The notes beneath the pieces are model-generated. The model was not told where the DNA came from. It saw only the letters and a program-made list of their open reading frames with translations, and searched no databases. Position numbers and translations under genes: made by a program. A DNA stretch of 64,000 bases. It comes from Halichondria panicea. Its lineage: Eukaryota > Porifera > Demospongiae > Suberitida > Halichondriidae. The stretch spans positions 4,676,990-4,740,989 of the forward strand of contig NC_087387.1 of assembly GCF_963675165.1 (NCBI RefSeq), given 5' to 3'. This document shows, in pieces, positions 22,201 through 31,562 of the stretch (position 1 is its first letter; each line of letters starts with the position of its first letter).

Positions 22201-23594
22201 ATGGTGGAGTCTTTGGAAATTGTCCAAATGTTTTTAATGGACAAAAGAACAAAAATAAACATTAAAGAAGACAAAGGCAATTCTCTCCTCCATACCTTAG
22301 CAAGTCAATGCAGCCCTGATAGTGACCTGTCGATCATGCGCTTGCTTTTGGCATTTGGGGCAAATCCAACTGCTGTAAATATCTTTAACGAGACTCCACT
22401 TCATGTAGCTTGTATACACGGACACGAGGAAGTTGCAGATGTAATCATCAGTCACATGGATCCCTGCTCTTTAACAACAGAACTTGACTGCAGTAAAGCA
22501 ACACCTCTCCACCATGCTGCACTAGGAGGGAATTTGAACATAGTCAAGTTTTTGATGTCCAACGGTTATAATCCCATGCAGAAAGATTGCCAAGGCAACA
22601 CAGCTCTACATTATGCTGCAATAAATGGGAATATCAATATTTTGAGACATCTCATTGTGGACTCTGATCTTGAACCTAACTGTACGAATGAAAATGGATA
22701 CACTCCAGCACATGCAGCATGCTCAGGAGCAAGTCTTTGTATAGCAAGGCATTTACTCTGGAGTGCCACAGCTACAGAAACAGATTTGTATAACGCTGTC
22801 TGTTTCCTGGGATCTGAAATGATCACTTTAAATCAAAATTTAAAGACCAACACTGGAGAAAACATTCTTCACTCTGCATCTCGTAGTGGCTACCAAAGCA
22901 TTGTCGGGTACTTGATCATTGTTCTGAAATTTGATCCTCGTATAACCAACCAAGTTGGCTGTACTCCGTTAGACATTGCTATTGGCTATCGCCAGTTAGA
23001 TGTAATCCCCTTTCTTAAAGAATTCACCCCTGCAAATGCCATTCAGCTCTCACCGTCAGCACTCCATCTAGCGGCCCTGCTTGGCCATATCTCATCAGTG
23101 CAATATTATATCACTGACCTCCAATCCGACCCTGACCTCCCAGACTCTATTGGACGAACCCCCCTACACTATGCTGTTATGGGGAGACGACAAGCAATAG
23201 CCCGATTTTTGATTCGCTCAAAAGCCGATCATCTCTCTGAGGATGTGTTCCACAACCTACCTCTCCATTACGCTGCTGCCCTTGGTTATTTTGATCTGGT
23301 CCGATTTCTAGTCAACATTGGCTCTCCAACTACCACCAGAGGTGTGCTGGGAAAGACACTTGCTGAGATGGCTATGGACGGAGGACACACAAATGTTGTG
23401 GAATTCCTTAGCAGTCTTCCAGGTAAGGTTTAATGCAGAGACCATCATTCATGGAGGCGAACTAACTCCTTTTCACCTATAGCTTGTGAAAATGGACACG
23501 AAGCATGCATGCATGCATGTACTGAGATTTTTGTTTTCCCTATACAGATTCTCGAAAAACCCCACACAACTCACTGATTGACTCACTGGATTAG
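7282..23594 (+). CDS. Large death-domain / ankyrin-repeat protein (2449 aa)
   Basis: Ten exons: 7282-7330, 7411-7704, 7763-7849, 13590-13751, 14971-15312, 15673-16367, 16452-16500, 16552-16742, 17989-23422, 23548-23594. Total 7350 nt, all junctions in phase. Domains: death-fold 1 (about residues 22-113), Ser/Thr/Pro/Gly linker with a 16-residue repeat (143-197), death-fold 2 (about 215-311), a 230-residue conserved domain of unknown name (312-543; key motif LETLIQELGTETDKQRLQDY), a Gly/Ser and Tyr-rich linker (543-650; DSVYEQL, GYGTGYGTMGKDYTYG), and about 49 ankyrin repeats (655-2425). It has no signal peptide, so it should be cytosolic. Death-fold plus ankyrin proteins act as adaptors or sensors in apoptosis and innate immunity; that role is inference here. 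Exons 4 and 7 are small and least certain. An AATAAA follows at 23626-23631. Confidence 0.85.
8605..9885. mobile_element. Large foldback (inverted-repeat) element
   Basis: The left arm (about 8605-9125) and right arm (about 9380-9885) are inverted copies of each other over roughly 500 bp, with many substitutions, separated by a 250 bp spacer. Shared landmarks are the CACAAACTTTCTATTCAAC segment, CTAGCCACATTCTC, and the inner ends around GCCTCGAGGC. The inner arm ends also occur alone near 14765-14852, 17410-17520 and 32080-32115, so the unit is a dispersed genomic repeat. No protein is encoded. Confidence 0.8.
9061..9082. repeat. CA/GA-type microsatellite
   Basis: Simple repeat of ACAG and ACAC units inside the left arm of the foldback element. 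A matching complement lies in the right arm near 9419-9436. Confidence 0.7.
10252..10791. mobile_element. MITE with 18-bp TIR and 9-bp target duplication
   Basis: The ends are perfect 18-bp inverted repeats, CAGAGGAGGTACGACACG. The element is flanked by direct copies of GAATTCTTG (10243-10251 and 10792-10800). The empty site is visible in an unoccupied copy of the same host repeat, inverted, near 25826-25845. A 9-bp duplication is typical of Mutator-like transposons; that class assignment is inference. No transposase is encoded. A truncated inverted relative lies at 50712-51085. Confidence 0.88.
12055..12855. repeat. Dispersed repeat copy 1 (interrupted)
   Basis: The stretches 12055-12257 and 12631-12855 match 26440-26835 in the same orientation. 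Shared parts are TTGCCTTGGTTTTCTGAAAC, a middle around CTGCTCTGTAGGAGTATGAC, and a tail with a GGGTGGGCGTATTTTCG type motif. The copy is split by the element at 12258-12630. No protein was recognised. Confidence 0.8.
12258..12630. mobile_element. Non-autonomous TIR element with 5-bp target duplication
   Basis: A 373 bp insertion with ends CAGGGACATAGCCACCA and, inverted, CAGGGCCGTAGCCACCA. It is flanked by TACTA on both sides (12253-12257 and 12631-12635). The uninterrupted sister repeat at 26440-26835 gives the empty site. The open frame inside (12352-12648) resembles nothing known. A 5-bp duplication and CAGGG ends fit hAT5-type elements (inference). Confidence 0.85.
13590..13751 (+). repeat. 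Exonic 48-bp tandem repeat (linker of the death/ankyrin protein)
   Basis: Three copies of a 48-bp unit form most of exon 4. The frame set by the flanking exon phases is fully open and gives a Pro/Ser/Gly/Ala linker with a 16-residue period (PGSAG in each unit). One other frame encodes a Pro/Gln-rich repeat but is closed by a TAG in the second unit, which supports the phase-based choice. Confidence 0.75.
16743..17988 (+). other. Intron 8 of the death/ankyrin gene
   Basis: No coding exon was seen. It contains a fragment of the foldback-type repeat near 17410-17520, with a GT microsatellite (about 17459-17474). It also has a direct doublet of GGCGTGGTCCATA near 17185-17210. It ends in the acceptor CTTTTAG at 17988. 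Confidence 0.55.
23458..23506 (+). pseudogene. Ankyrin-exon fragment inside the last intron
   Basis: The last intron of the death/ankyrin gene contains about 45 bp nearly identical to exon 9 around 21667-21713 (CTAACTCCTTTTCAC, then GCTTGTGAAAATGGACACGA). There is a 2-base insertion. It is a fossil of an ankyrin-repeat unit and is not part of the spliced frame. Confidence 0.8.
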
Positions 23595-23625
23595 CCTCAA
23601 TTTATTATTACGGTGAGAATGTATG

Positions 23626-23631
23626 AATAAA
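23626..23631 (+). terminator. Polyadenylation signal AATAAA
   Basis: Canonical AATAAA 32 bp after the TAG stop of the death/ankyrin gene. Confidence 0.7.
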
Positions 23632-24125
23632 CTATAACTGCCTATTTGCATCGTTTCAATAGCAAACACTTATAAATATTTGTTTGCTTCCACAGATTGT
23701 CAAGTTCTTTAGAAACACTGTGATCACTTGCACCACCCCTATCCTGCATGTATATAGTATAGTTTGTGAATTTACCCCTTTTTTACTCAAGAAGTTTATT
23801 GCACATTATTAATACGGACTCAAGGAAAGTCAGTAGTTTTGAACAGTATGTACGGTGCTCTAGTGTGCCATAACAGTTTTGTCTGTTTGTGTATATATTT
23901 TTTAGTTTAACATTGTGAACTTTGCTGATTTCTATAGTGAATGTCTTTATTATTTTTGTCTACAGAACAAGGATTATATTAAAATTAGTTACGAAAAATT
24001 GTTAGCATCATTAATAGTAATTTTTATGACAGCACTAATGTACGTCTACAAAATTAGATTGAAATTCACTCTTTTATGACAAATTCTATTGACTATTAAA
24101 CAACGTAGAAATGTACGTAGAAGTA
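23632..24125. other. Convergent 3' region, no gene
   Basis: AT-rich sequence between the 3' end of the death/ankyrin gene (plus) and the first RTK fragment (minus). No exon was recognised. Confidence 0.5.
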
Positions 24126-24129
24126 CGTA

Positions 24130-24640
24130 CTATAATTATACGAAACATTCTCCAGTATTTACTACTTCAATCTCATATATAGAGGCATGTTCCTCTTCCC
24201 AGTACTCTTGCAGCTGCTCCACCAGCTGACTGAACGGTAGTATCTCCTCAGGCAACAAGTTCATATCTGTGGGAAAAATATACTCAATTATACTCATAGT
24301 ACTTCGGGACAGAGGTTAGGTCGTTCAAGCCTCTTATTGTTGGAGATGCGTTTGAGCCCTGGCTCTGAATGTATGGATACGGGGCTCGTCCCAAAGAAGA
24401 ACACATCCCAACAAGTCACACCAAATGACCACTGGGTAAGAAACGTCCGCCACAGCTATAGTGTAAACAGGTTCACTGACTCACCACATCAGTTTTCTCG
24501 TTGCTAATAGCATCATGGAGTGTATCCGGAGCCATCCCGTTGACTGGGATCTTGGCTCCCTCATTGGCTCTGTATAGTAGTCACTACTGTTAGTGTAGGT
24601 GTTCCTAGCCAAGCCAAAGTCACCAATAATTATTAACCTT
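24130..24640 (-). pseudogene. RTK fragment A: degenerate kinase C-lobe
   Basis: Three exon-like pieces correspond to the last three kinase exons of the cluster. They are the activation-loop exon (about 24490-24640), the WSFGVTCW exon (about 24300-24440) and the terminal exon (about 24135-24260, with LLPEE and [15 protein letters not shown]). All are damaged: a 2-base insertion in the activation-loop exon, several indels in the WSFG exon, and a deletion of about 20 bp at the start of the terminal exon. No N-lobe, transmembrane or ectodomain exon is present. It lies downstream of RTK B, as D lies downstream of E, so it looks like the remnant of a duplicated 3' cassette. Confidence 0.8.
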
Positions 24641-24761
24641 CAACACAAAAGCGAAAACGTATCTAAAAATGCTTCCACTTTATTTCTCGAGTGTAGATCT
24701 ACAGAGAAGAATTAATATAATCATTATTAGTGGCTTGAATGCTAATCTGTAACCACATAAT

Positions 24762-25140
24762 CACTAATTATAAAACTGAACAAAATTAACTTCCCGAATT
24801 CGAAAGTAAACCCAGTGTGGTATGCTGATGACAGTGCAGTTTCAGGTGCAATATAAGACTGTGCATGGGACCACATAAACACTCTGGGTCCTAAGTACGG
24901 CTACCACACCAATGCAAGCAAAACCTGGTTGATAACGAAGAATGACCATGCACCTTTCCCAATCAGAAATTGCCTTTGAAAGTACTAAAGGCAAGACCCT
25001 ACCTTAGAGTATACACTGCTTGGTACACCACCCTCTCAAAAAATTCTTTGAGATGCCGTTTGTGTCAAAGCACAATTTGAAAAAACTGCCATGTACATGA
25101 ATATCTATGCACTTCACTGTATCGGGCTCGCACACTTCAC
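24762..25140 (+). mobile_element. Reverse-transcriptase remnant, copy 1
   Basis: Plus-strand translation shows WYADDSAVSGAI (the YADD catalytic box of reverse transcriptases), then GPKYGYHTNASKTWLITK. The frame carries stops and indels. The same KASKTWLITK signature appears in the longer remnant at 52110-53640. A second copy follows at 25209-25560. It is a non-functional fragment of a non-LTR-like element. Confidence 0.75.
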
Positions 25141-25208
25141 TAAAATTAGCATTATTAAAGTCCCCGCTTTTGCTCGACCTGCATGCATGCCCTGGCCATA
25201 ATTGTAAT

Positions 25209-25560
25209 CACTAATTAGAAAACTGAACAAAATTAACGTCCCGAATTCGAAAGTAAACCCAGTGTAGTATGCCGATAACAGTGCAGTTTCAGGTGCAATA
25301 TAATACTGTGGGACCACAAAAACACTCCAGGTCCTAAGTACGGCTACCACACCAATGCAAGCAAAATAACGAAGAATGACCACCTTTCCCAAGCAGAAAC
25401 TGCCTTTGAAAGTACTAAAGGCAGACCCTACCTTGGAGTATATACTGCTTGGCACACCACCCTCTCTTATACTATGAGGTGCCGTTCACAATTTGAAAAA
25501 ACTGCCATGTACATGAAAATCCATGCACTTCACTGTATCGGGCTCACACTTAATGAATGG
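25209..25560 (+). mobile_element. Reverse-transcriptase remnant, copy 2 (direct duplicate)
   Basis: Direct repeat of 24762-25140 at an offset of about 420-450 bp, sharing the segment CCCGAATTCGAAAGTAAACC and the ending around CACTTCACTGTATCGGGCTC. The YADD box is altered here (GCC GAT AAC reads A-D-N) and more bases are missing, so copy 2 is the more decayed. Confidence 0.75.
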
Positions 25561-26439
25561 AAACGTGAGGTCGATTTAGTAAATCGGGAGACCGATACAG
25601 TGAAGCGGATTTTGTTTTTACACATGGTGTTTTGACACGAAAACAGCACTCCATCATATAATTATATTTATGGTGATTACACTCAGGATTATAATCACTC
25701 CCACTACGGTGATTTTACAGTGATTACACGCATACAGTGATTTCACCCATGTTGGGTTAATAGTAAACTACTGCGCATGCTCAACTTCTTATTCTGGGTG
25801 GGTTTATAATGGAGTGAAAATACCCTCGTGCAAGAACTTCGAAGCAAAGGGGGGATGGGCGTTTATTCAAGATGGGCTTATTTTCGCGAGGGTACGGTAA
25901 TAATATTATTAAATAGAGATAATAATTATAACAGCCTGACACTTTATTTGTTTCATGTATATTCTTGATTGGATTGTACTCTGGCAAAAGAGGTTTAATC
26001 TGTGGTGAAACATGCTTTTTGCAAGCAGTGTTTGCCTCAAATCAGTTAGTTTATGAATCGTATAGTCAAAGAAACGAAGGAAAGTGCAGCAACGTGACTT
26101 TCTGGCTCATTGTTTCGAGTATATGACCATTATTTATGCTACTCACTTCTGTAGTGTCACTGGGTATATATTGTTAGCATCACACTAGTATATATATGGA
26201 TCGTTTGTTTCCAATTCTCTCACCTGGTTGTGGAGATTAATTTTAGTGAATAAAGGAAGTTTTAGGTAGTAGCTAGTAAGACTATACTCCTTGCTGGACC
26301 AAGATCAGACATTATAACTTTCTCTGTATGGATCTGTTTGCCCCTGAAGATGTATATGCAGGGAACAAGTAGTCCTATATGCTGAGAAAGGAAACACAAA
26401 GTCTAAGAAAGTTATCACACAGGCTAATTTTGCAGGATA
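25561..26439. other. Intergenic repeats, no gene
   Basis: No coding exon was recognised. About 25800-25890 is an inverted copy of the repeat around 10180-10251 and ends in CGCGAGGGTACGGTAA. A short set of GTGATTACAC direct repeats lies near 25670-25740. Confidence 0.5.
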
Positions 26440-26835
26440 CCTTGACCTTGCCTTGGTTTTCTGAAACAAAGTACCTGATAGCTGCTCTGTAGGAGTATGA
26501 CCTACCATCCTTTGAGAAGTTTCTGCTACATCTAACATCAACAAGCAACGAATAGAGCCAGAGTCCACTTCTTCATGTTTATTCTCTTGTCATGCTTTAA
26601 TCATACTCATGCATTAGTTTATAACATTGTTGTTGTCAATAAAATGTTCATACTATATATTAAAATGAAAATACAATAAATTAATAAAGAATTGCAAAGT
26701 GTAAACCTCGATTTGAGGCCGTGGGTGGGCGTATATTCGAATGAAAACTCGCTGTTCGCGATTAAACGCCCAGTCCCCTAATAAGCCTAGACTTCTTGCA
26801 GAAAAGGGTGGGCGTATTTTCGCGAGGGTACGGTA
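26440..26835. repeat. Dispersed repeat copy 2 (uninterrupted)
   Basis: Direct copy of the repeat at 12055-12855 without the 373 bp insertion. It provides the empty target site CATACTATATATTAAAA. It lies just downstream of RTK B. Confidence 0.8.
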
Positions 26836-28777
26836 TAGGTGCATATATCTATGGATATATGACCAAAGCCCTTGGTATTATGGTATACTTGCAGTAATTA
26901 ACTTACTGACTCGATCTGAAAAAAGTGTCTTAAAATTAGCACTCTATATATTAATAACTGTTCTCAATAACATAGGCATGTTCCTCCTCCCAGTATTCTT
27001 GCAGCTGTTCCACCAGTTGACTGAACGATGGTCTCTCCTCAGGCAACAAACTCCAACACCGAGTCATCAGGAGATTATATCTAGGACATTTAATTTACTT
27101 AGCTACTTTTAATTTCATCTGTATACTCACAGCATCTTGGGACATAGTGGTGGTCTGTCCATTCTTTTGTTGTCAGTATGTGTTTGAGCATGTCCTGGTT
27201 CTGTATCCCGGGATACGGGCCTCGTCCCAAAGAGAACACCTCCCAACAAGTCACACCAAACGACCACTAAGAATAGAAATATATAGAAACCACATGCAGT
27301 GTAGCTGACAAGTTCACTAACTCACCACATCCGTTTTCTCATTGCTAATGGCATCATGGAGTGTCTCTGGAGCCATCCACTTGACTGGGATCTTGGCTCC
27401 CTCATTGGCTCTGTAGTAGTCACTACTGTAGATGTTTCTAGCCAAGCCAAAATCACCAACCTTCACCACAAGATTATAGTCAACCCTGCACAGTATAAGT
27501 AACAGTAAAAACATACTTATGCTTATGTGTACATGCAGGGGCTCACATGCAGTTCCTTGCTGCCAAATCTCTGGACAAATTTTTCTTCCGCTAGGTACTC
27601 CATTCCATTGGCTACGTTCATACACATGCTCACCAAGTTGGAAAAATCTAGATCCTATTATTTTTGCATGTGCTTGACGAAAACACTTTCAGTGATCCTA
27701 TATAATTACCTCAGGTAGAATGTCTACATTGGTGACGTGTGTTCTTTTCTTTTTCAGAAAGTCCTTCAAACTTCCATTGTCCATAAATGGAAGGATAATG
27801 TAGGGTACTCCATCAGGAGTGTCAAAGCACACTCCAGTTAGTCCAAGAATGTTGGAATGACTGAATTCCATCATTAGCAAGCTCTCATCTAAAAATTCTT
27901 CCACTTCATTAATTGAGTGTAGGTCTAGATTAATATTTAGTGAAGAATGAGAATGGATAAGTGGTACATGTGGTATAGCTCGAAAGACCATAATAAATCG
28001 AGTACTCACTCTTTATCGTTTTGATAGCTATATGTTCAATCTGCTTATCAGCAGATCGCTTCAGTTCACCATGAAACACTTTTCCAAATGCACCTGTAGC
28101 GAAAAAACAGAATATACACACACCCTGCACCTTACACACAGTCACTCACCTTTTCCGATCTCTTCTCCGACTGTTATTAATTGCAGCGTATGGTACAAGA
28201 ATGGAAGAGAAGACCTTCTCATACAGTGATCTGTCAGCATCACTCAGCCGGATATCGTCAGTTTCAATGGACATTGCACTTGATACTTTACCAATCGAAT
28301 TTGTTGCTCCTACACACGTTTAAGTACCGACAAATAATAAGCTATCCATCATACATTATACCTGGTGGCATCTTTTCACTTCTTCTTGCACTTTTCCTGT
28401 GATTGTGTTGCCAGTGCATGTAATTACAGTATAGCAAGAGTAGATAAGAGTAGAGTGTTGAACTGCTGTAACGTTACTGTAGTAAGCGTGGAACCGAATT
28501 TGCCTAAATTTGCATCATCAATGTCATCACAGGCATGCCTGGGGCTATAGGATATAATATCGTACAGCCCCAGGCATGCCACAATTCAATTAATGAGTGT
28601 TGTTGAGTAAACTGTGAGGTCTGTGGTTTGTAGCACTGACCTTAACCTCGATACCAGGCCCTTTAGTGAAAAGAGGGCCTGGTATCCACTGTTTTAACAT
28701 TTGTTAGTGAAAAACTACTTTGCGTGGTTGATTAAATTATTTAATGGTCAAGAGAGAGAAAATCGCTATCACAAACT

Positions 28778-28987
28778 CTAGACGAGGAGCACTGATCCTA
28801 CTGAGATGGCATCAAACAAGAAAGGCAGCATCTGGAAGCAAGTAGACTTGCCAGAGCCGGTCGGTACCGACAGAAAAACGCCTACCACACTACCACAGTA
28901 AAAAAGAAGACAAAACCCTGACTTTTCAACACTGGAGAAAGCGTGAGCAAGAGAAAAAGTATAAGCCATCACAACAAAAGTAGTCAC
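28778..28987 (-). pseudogene. RecQ-like helicase fragment (motif I)
   Basis: The minus-strand frame contains VPTGSGKSTCFQMLPFLFD, a Walker A motif in the RecQ/DEAD helicase style (GSGKS with downstream CFQ..P). Neither flank continues the helicase fold, and there are no motifs II-VI. Such fragments are often carried by transposons. Function is not expected. Confidence 0.6.
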
Positions 28988-29036
28988 TCGTTTAAACCAT
29001 AAATGTTAATTAGCTATCTGTTATAATAATTATGTT

Positions 29037-29152
29037 ATAGTTATAACACGGGCACAAGGGATGTATGGAATATATTGCACTGAAGCACGAGGGCGCCAGC
29101 CCCGAGGGCTGAGTGCAATATATTCCATGCATCCCGAGTGCACGTGTAATAA
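29037..29152. repeat. Foldback repeat
   Basis: Arms of about 45 bp: GATGTATGGAATATATTGCA on the left, and the complement with GTGCAATATATTCCATGCAT on the right. A GC-richer loop (about 29082-29110) contains GAGGGCGCCAGCCCCGAGGG. Confidence 0.8.
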
Positions 29153-29355
29153 CTAGTTTATATCCCGAGGGCATAGCAACATAACACTGTCTTAGTAACA
29201 CAATATAAACTGCACAAAAAGATGACAAAGACAACTCTAGACACAGCTCCATCTCTTCTCTCTCCTCCTAGACGCCAGTATATGCAGCGTATAAGATTGG
29301 CATGACCGACGAATGGCTTGACACAAAATTGTTGGAGTTCCAACGCTGAAACCAC

Positions 29356-29475
29356 TGCAAAACAGCCCCACCCCACTTCTGGTGCTGCAAAACAGCCCCA
29401 CCCCGCTACTGCTGGAAAGAAACAGCCCCACCCCATTTACTGCTGCGAAGAAACAGCCCCACCCCACTATACTAC
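29356..29475. repeat. Minisatellite, 30-33 bp unit
   Basis: About four copies of a unit built on AACAGCCCCACCCC followed by a variable CTGCTG part. The minus-strand translation repeats GVGLFCS-like units, but no gene context supports coding. Confidence 0.8.
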
Positions 29476-29981
29476 TCAGTGTAACTGCTGCTCGAACAGC
29501 CCCCTCCACTATCCTCGGCATCACAACCAAGCCAAAGAAGTTCGCCTCTACACTGCTGCAAAACAGCTCAAGCCCCCTGCAAAAAGAGCCGCTTCTAGTG
29601 CTATATGGTGAAGCCAGAATTGACCGTGCATCAAAGTGGAGGACTAGGTCTAGGAACACAGAATCTTCACAAAATGAGCCTGGGACGATTTAAAAACCTG
29701 CATGGTTGTAAAGAAGAAACTCCAGCAGTGCTGAACATTCCTGCATGGCTGGACTTACTTTGATACTTGTTATTTCTCATGATAAAATAATATTTAATTT
29801 AATTATGCCAGAGGGGCGTTTTGTGGTCAGTGCAATATGACTTTTCAGCAGTGCAATATGCTTCATATTGCACTTGGCAACAACATAGCAGCTGCCAGTG
29901 ACCCTCCAACTATGGAACCAACAGCCCCTAAAAATTAGAGGTTTATTGCAATATCGAATACCGCTCCTATATAATACAAAC

Positions 29982-31062
29982 CTGAAACTGTTGGCTGGTC
30001 CTCATTAGAAGTCTGATTTTGAGTCGTTACTAAAGAAAACAAGAGTTAGAGTATGGACTCAGGATCATATAATTAAGCTTGAGATGTACCTGAAAGAGGT
30101 GTTTCTGTCACAGTTACTGTGTGTAGAAAGAGACACATGATTGGAATCAAGAATACATGAAGGGGAGTATAAGCAACTAATCATCATACGTTAGAAACAA
30201 CTTTAACACTCACCATAATTATATCAAGTGGCTCTACACAACGCATAAATCGATGTGGGAAATCAATCTGATTATGGCCGTGGGAAATACTTATTATAGC
30301 CGGCCTACGTTTTGTAGGTATGTGCAGTTATCAACCACAATTAACTGTGACTAAAATGTTACATTACTGCAGGTTTGTTTTATGTACTCAGATTACAATG
30401 CCCGTACATATAGTGTATATATCATAGCAGTTGCTTTCTCCCCCTAAGATCCTGAGTTAATGTTATACGCAAACCTGAAACTGTTGGCTGGGCTACATCA
30501 GTAGATTGAATTAGAGTCATTACTGTATAAGAAAAGAAAGCAAGGGTTAGGATTACAATTGGTTTTAATAATTATTACGATACCTGAAATAGTTGTTTCT
30601 GTCACGGTTTGAGCCGTTGCTGTTAGTGAAAAAAAGGCATGATTGCATGGATAACCTCTTCTTGTAATAATAGGGAGAGAACAGAGCATCGATCACGCAC
30701 AAACCTGGAATTATTGGTTGGGCTACAACAATAGTAGTTGTTGATACTGTAAAAAGAAGCACTAAAAATATTTCCTGAATCCAACTACTACGATACCTGA
30801 AGGTATTACGGTCACAGGTTGGACTATTCCTGTTACAGAGTCTGTGTGTGGAAAGCAACTGCATAATAATAATTATCATCTTGTAAGCAGAAATAATATC
30901 CTAAGTACAAACACCTGGAATTGTTTGCTGGGTTACATCGTCTTGATTTTGAGTCGTCGCTGCTGTAAAAGAAGCAGCTGCAATAATTATGTATTTTCTT
31001 ATCTATAAAGATACCTGAAGTAGGTGCTACAGTAGGTGCTACAGTCACACTTTGGATTTCTC
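29982..31062 (-). other. Array of eight symmetric stalk mini-exons in RTK B
   Basis: Mini-exons: 31062-31015, 30962-30915, 30829-30797, 30746-30705, 30619-30584, 30522-30475, 30116-30090, 30029-29982 (27-48 bp). All begin after an AG acceptor and end before GT, and all are phase 1 to phase 1, so any can be skipped without a frame change. Two types alternate: a VTV/VQPVTVIPS type and a TTQNQ...QPTVSG type. The products are Thr/Ser/Pro/Gln-rich, as in an O-glycosylated stalk between the cysteine-rich domain and the membrane. RTK C has a single similar 18-bp exon (37280-37263). Confidence 0.8.
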
Positions 31063-31562
31063 CTATTACTGTGCATGGGGAAAGGGTATTATAAAATTTG
31101 ATAAGCTATATAGAGTTCACCTAAATCAATCCCATCCAGACACTGTGATTGGTCCAGGCGCGTGTACGTGTGTACTCTAGTGTAGCTGGAAGGACTTGAG
31201 CAATTGAGTTCTTTGATTTGAGTCACTACATCATTGGCAACTGGTACTCTTGACAAACAGTTCTCAATAACAGGATCAAGTTCCTCACAACTCTCTGAGC
31301 AAATTGGCAATGCATCTCCTGTCCGTGGGTCGCATGGAAGAAATGTCAGATAGCATCCAAGAAAAACCAAAACTTCGACACAACCTTGTGTTTTTGGCTA
31401 TATTTGAATAAATTACACTAATTTGTTGCAATGAAGTTGATAAGGTCGTGTTGGTACTGGATGAAGGGATGTAGTAATTGTGTGGAGAAACTGTTCTATC
31501 ACTGCAATTGTTTGGTCCAGGAGGAATCGGCAAACATCTACGAAAATTTTATATTACATTTA

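Larger units (their letters stand above)
28421..29880. mobile_element. Foreign insertion in the transmembrane exon region of RTK B
   Basis: The 5' part of the transmembrane exon (GAVGSIVGGSLAAAMLL) runs into unrelated repetitive DNA at about 29880. Juxtamembrane-like sequence resumes near 28410. The insert contains a 15-bp hairpin pair (GCATGCCTGGGGCT at about 28530 and its complement near 28560), a second hairpin near 28648-28684, a RecQ-helicase-like fragment, a 110-bp foldback at 29037-29152 and a tandem repeat at 29356-29475. It is probably composite. Its borders were estimated from where RTK similarity stops. Confidence 0.55.

Noticed and set aside
22611-22826. Minus frame within the ankyrin exon
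   Set aside because: Antisense shadow of the long coding exon.
29237-29659. Minus-strand frame rich in GVGLFCS repeats as a secreted repeat protein
   Set aside because: The repetition is that of the underlying minisatellite, there is no signal peptide or splice context, and it sits within a composite insertion.
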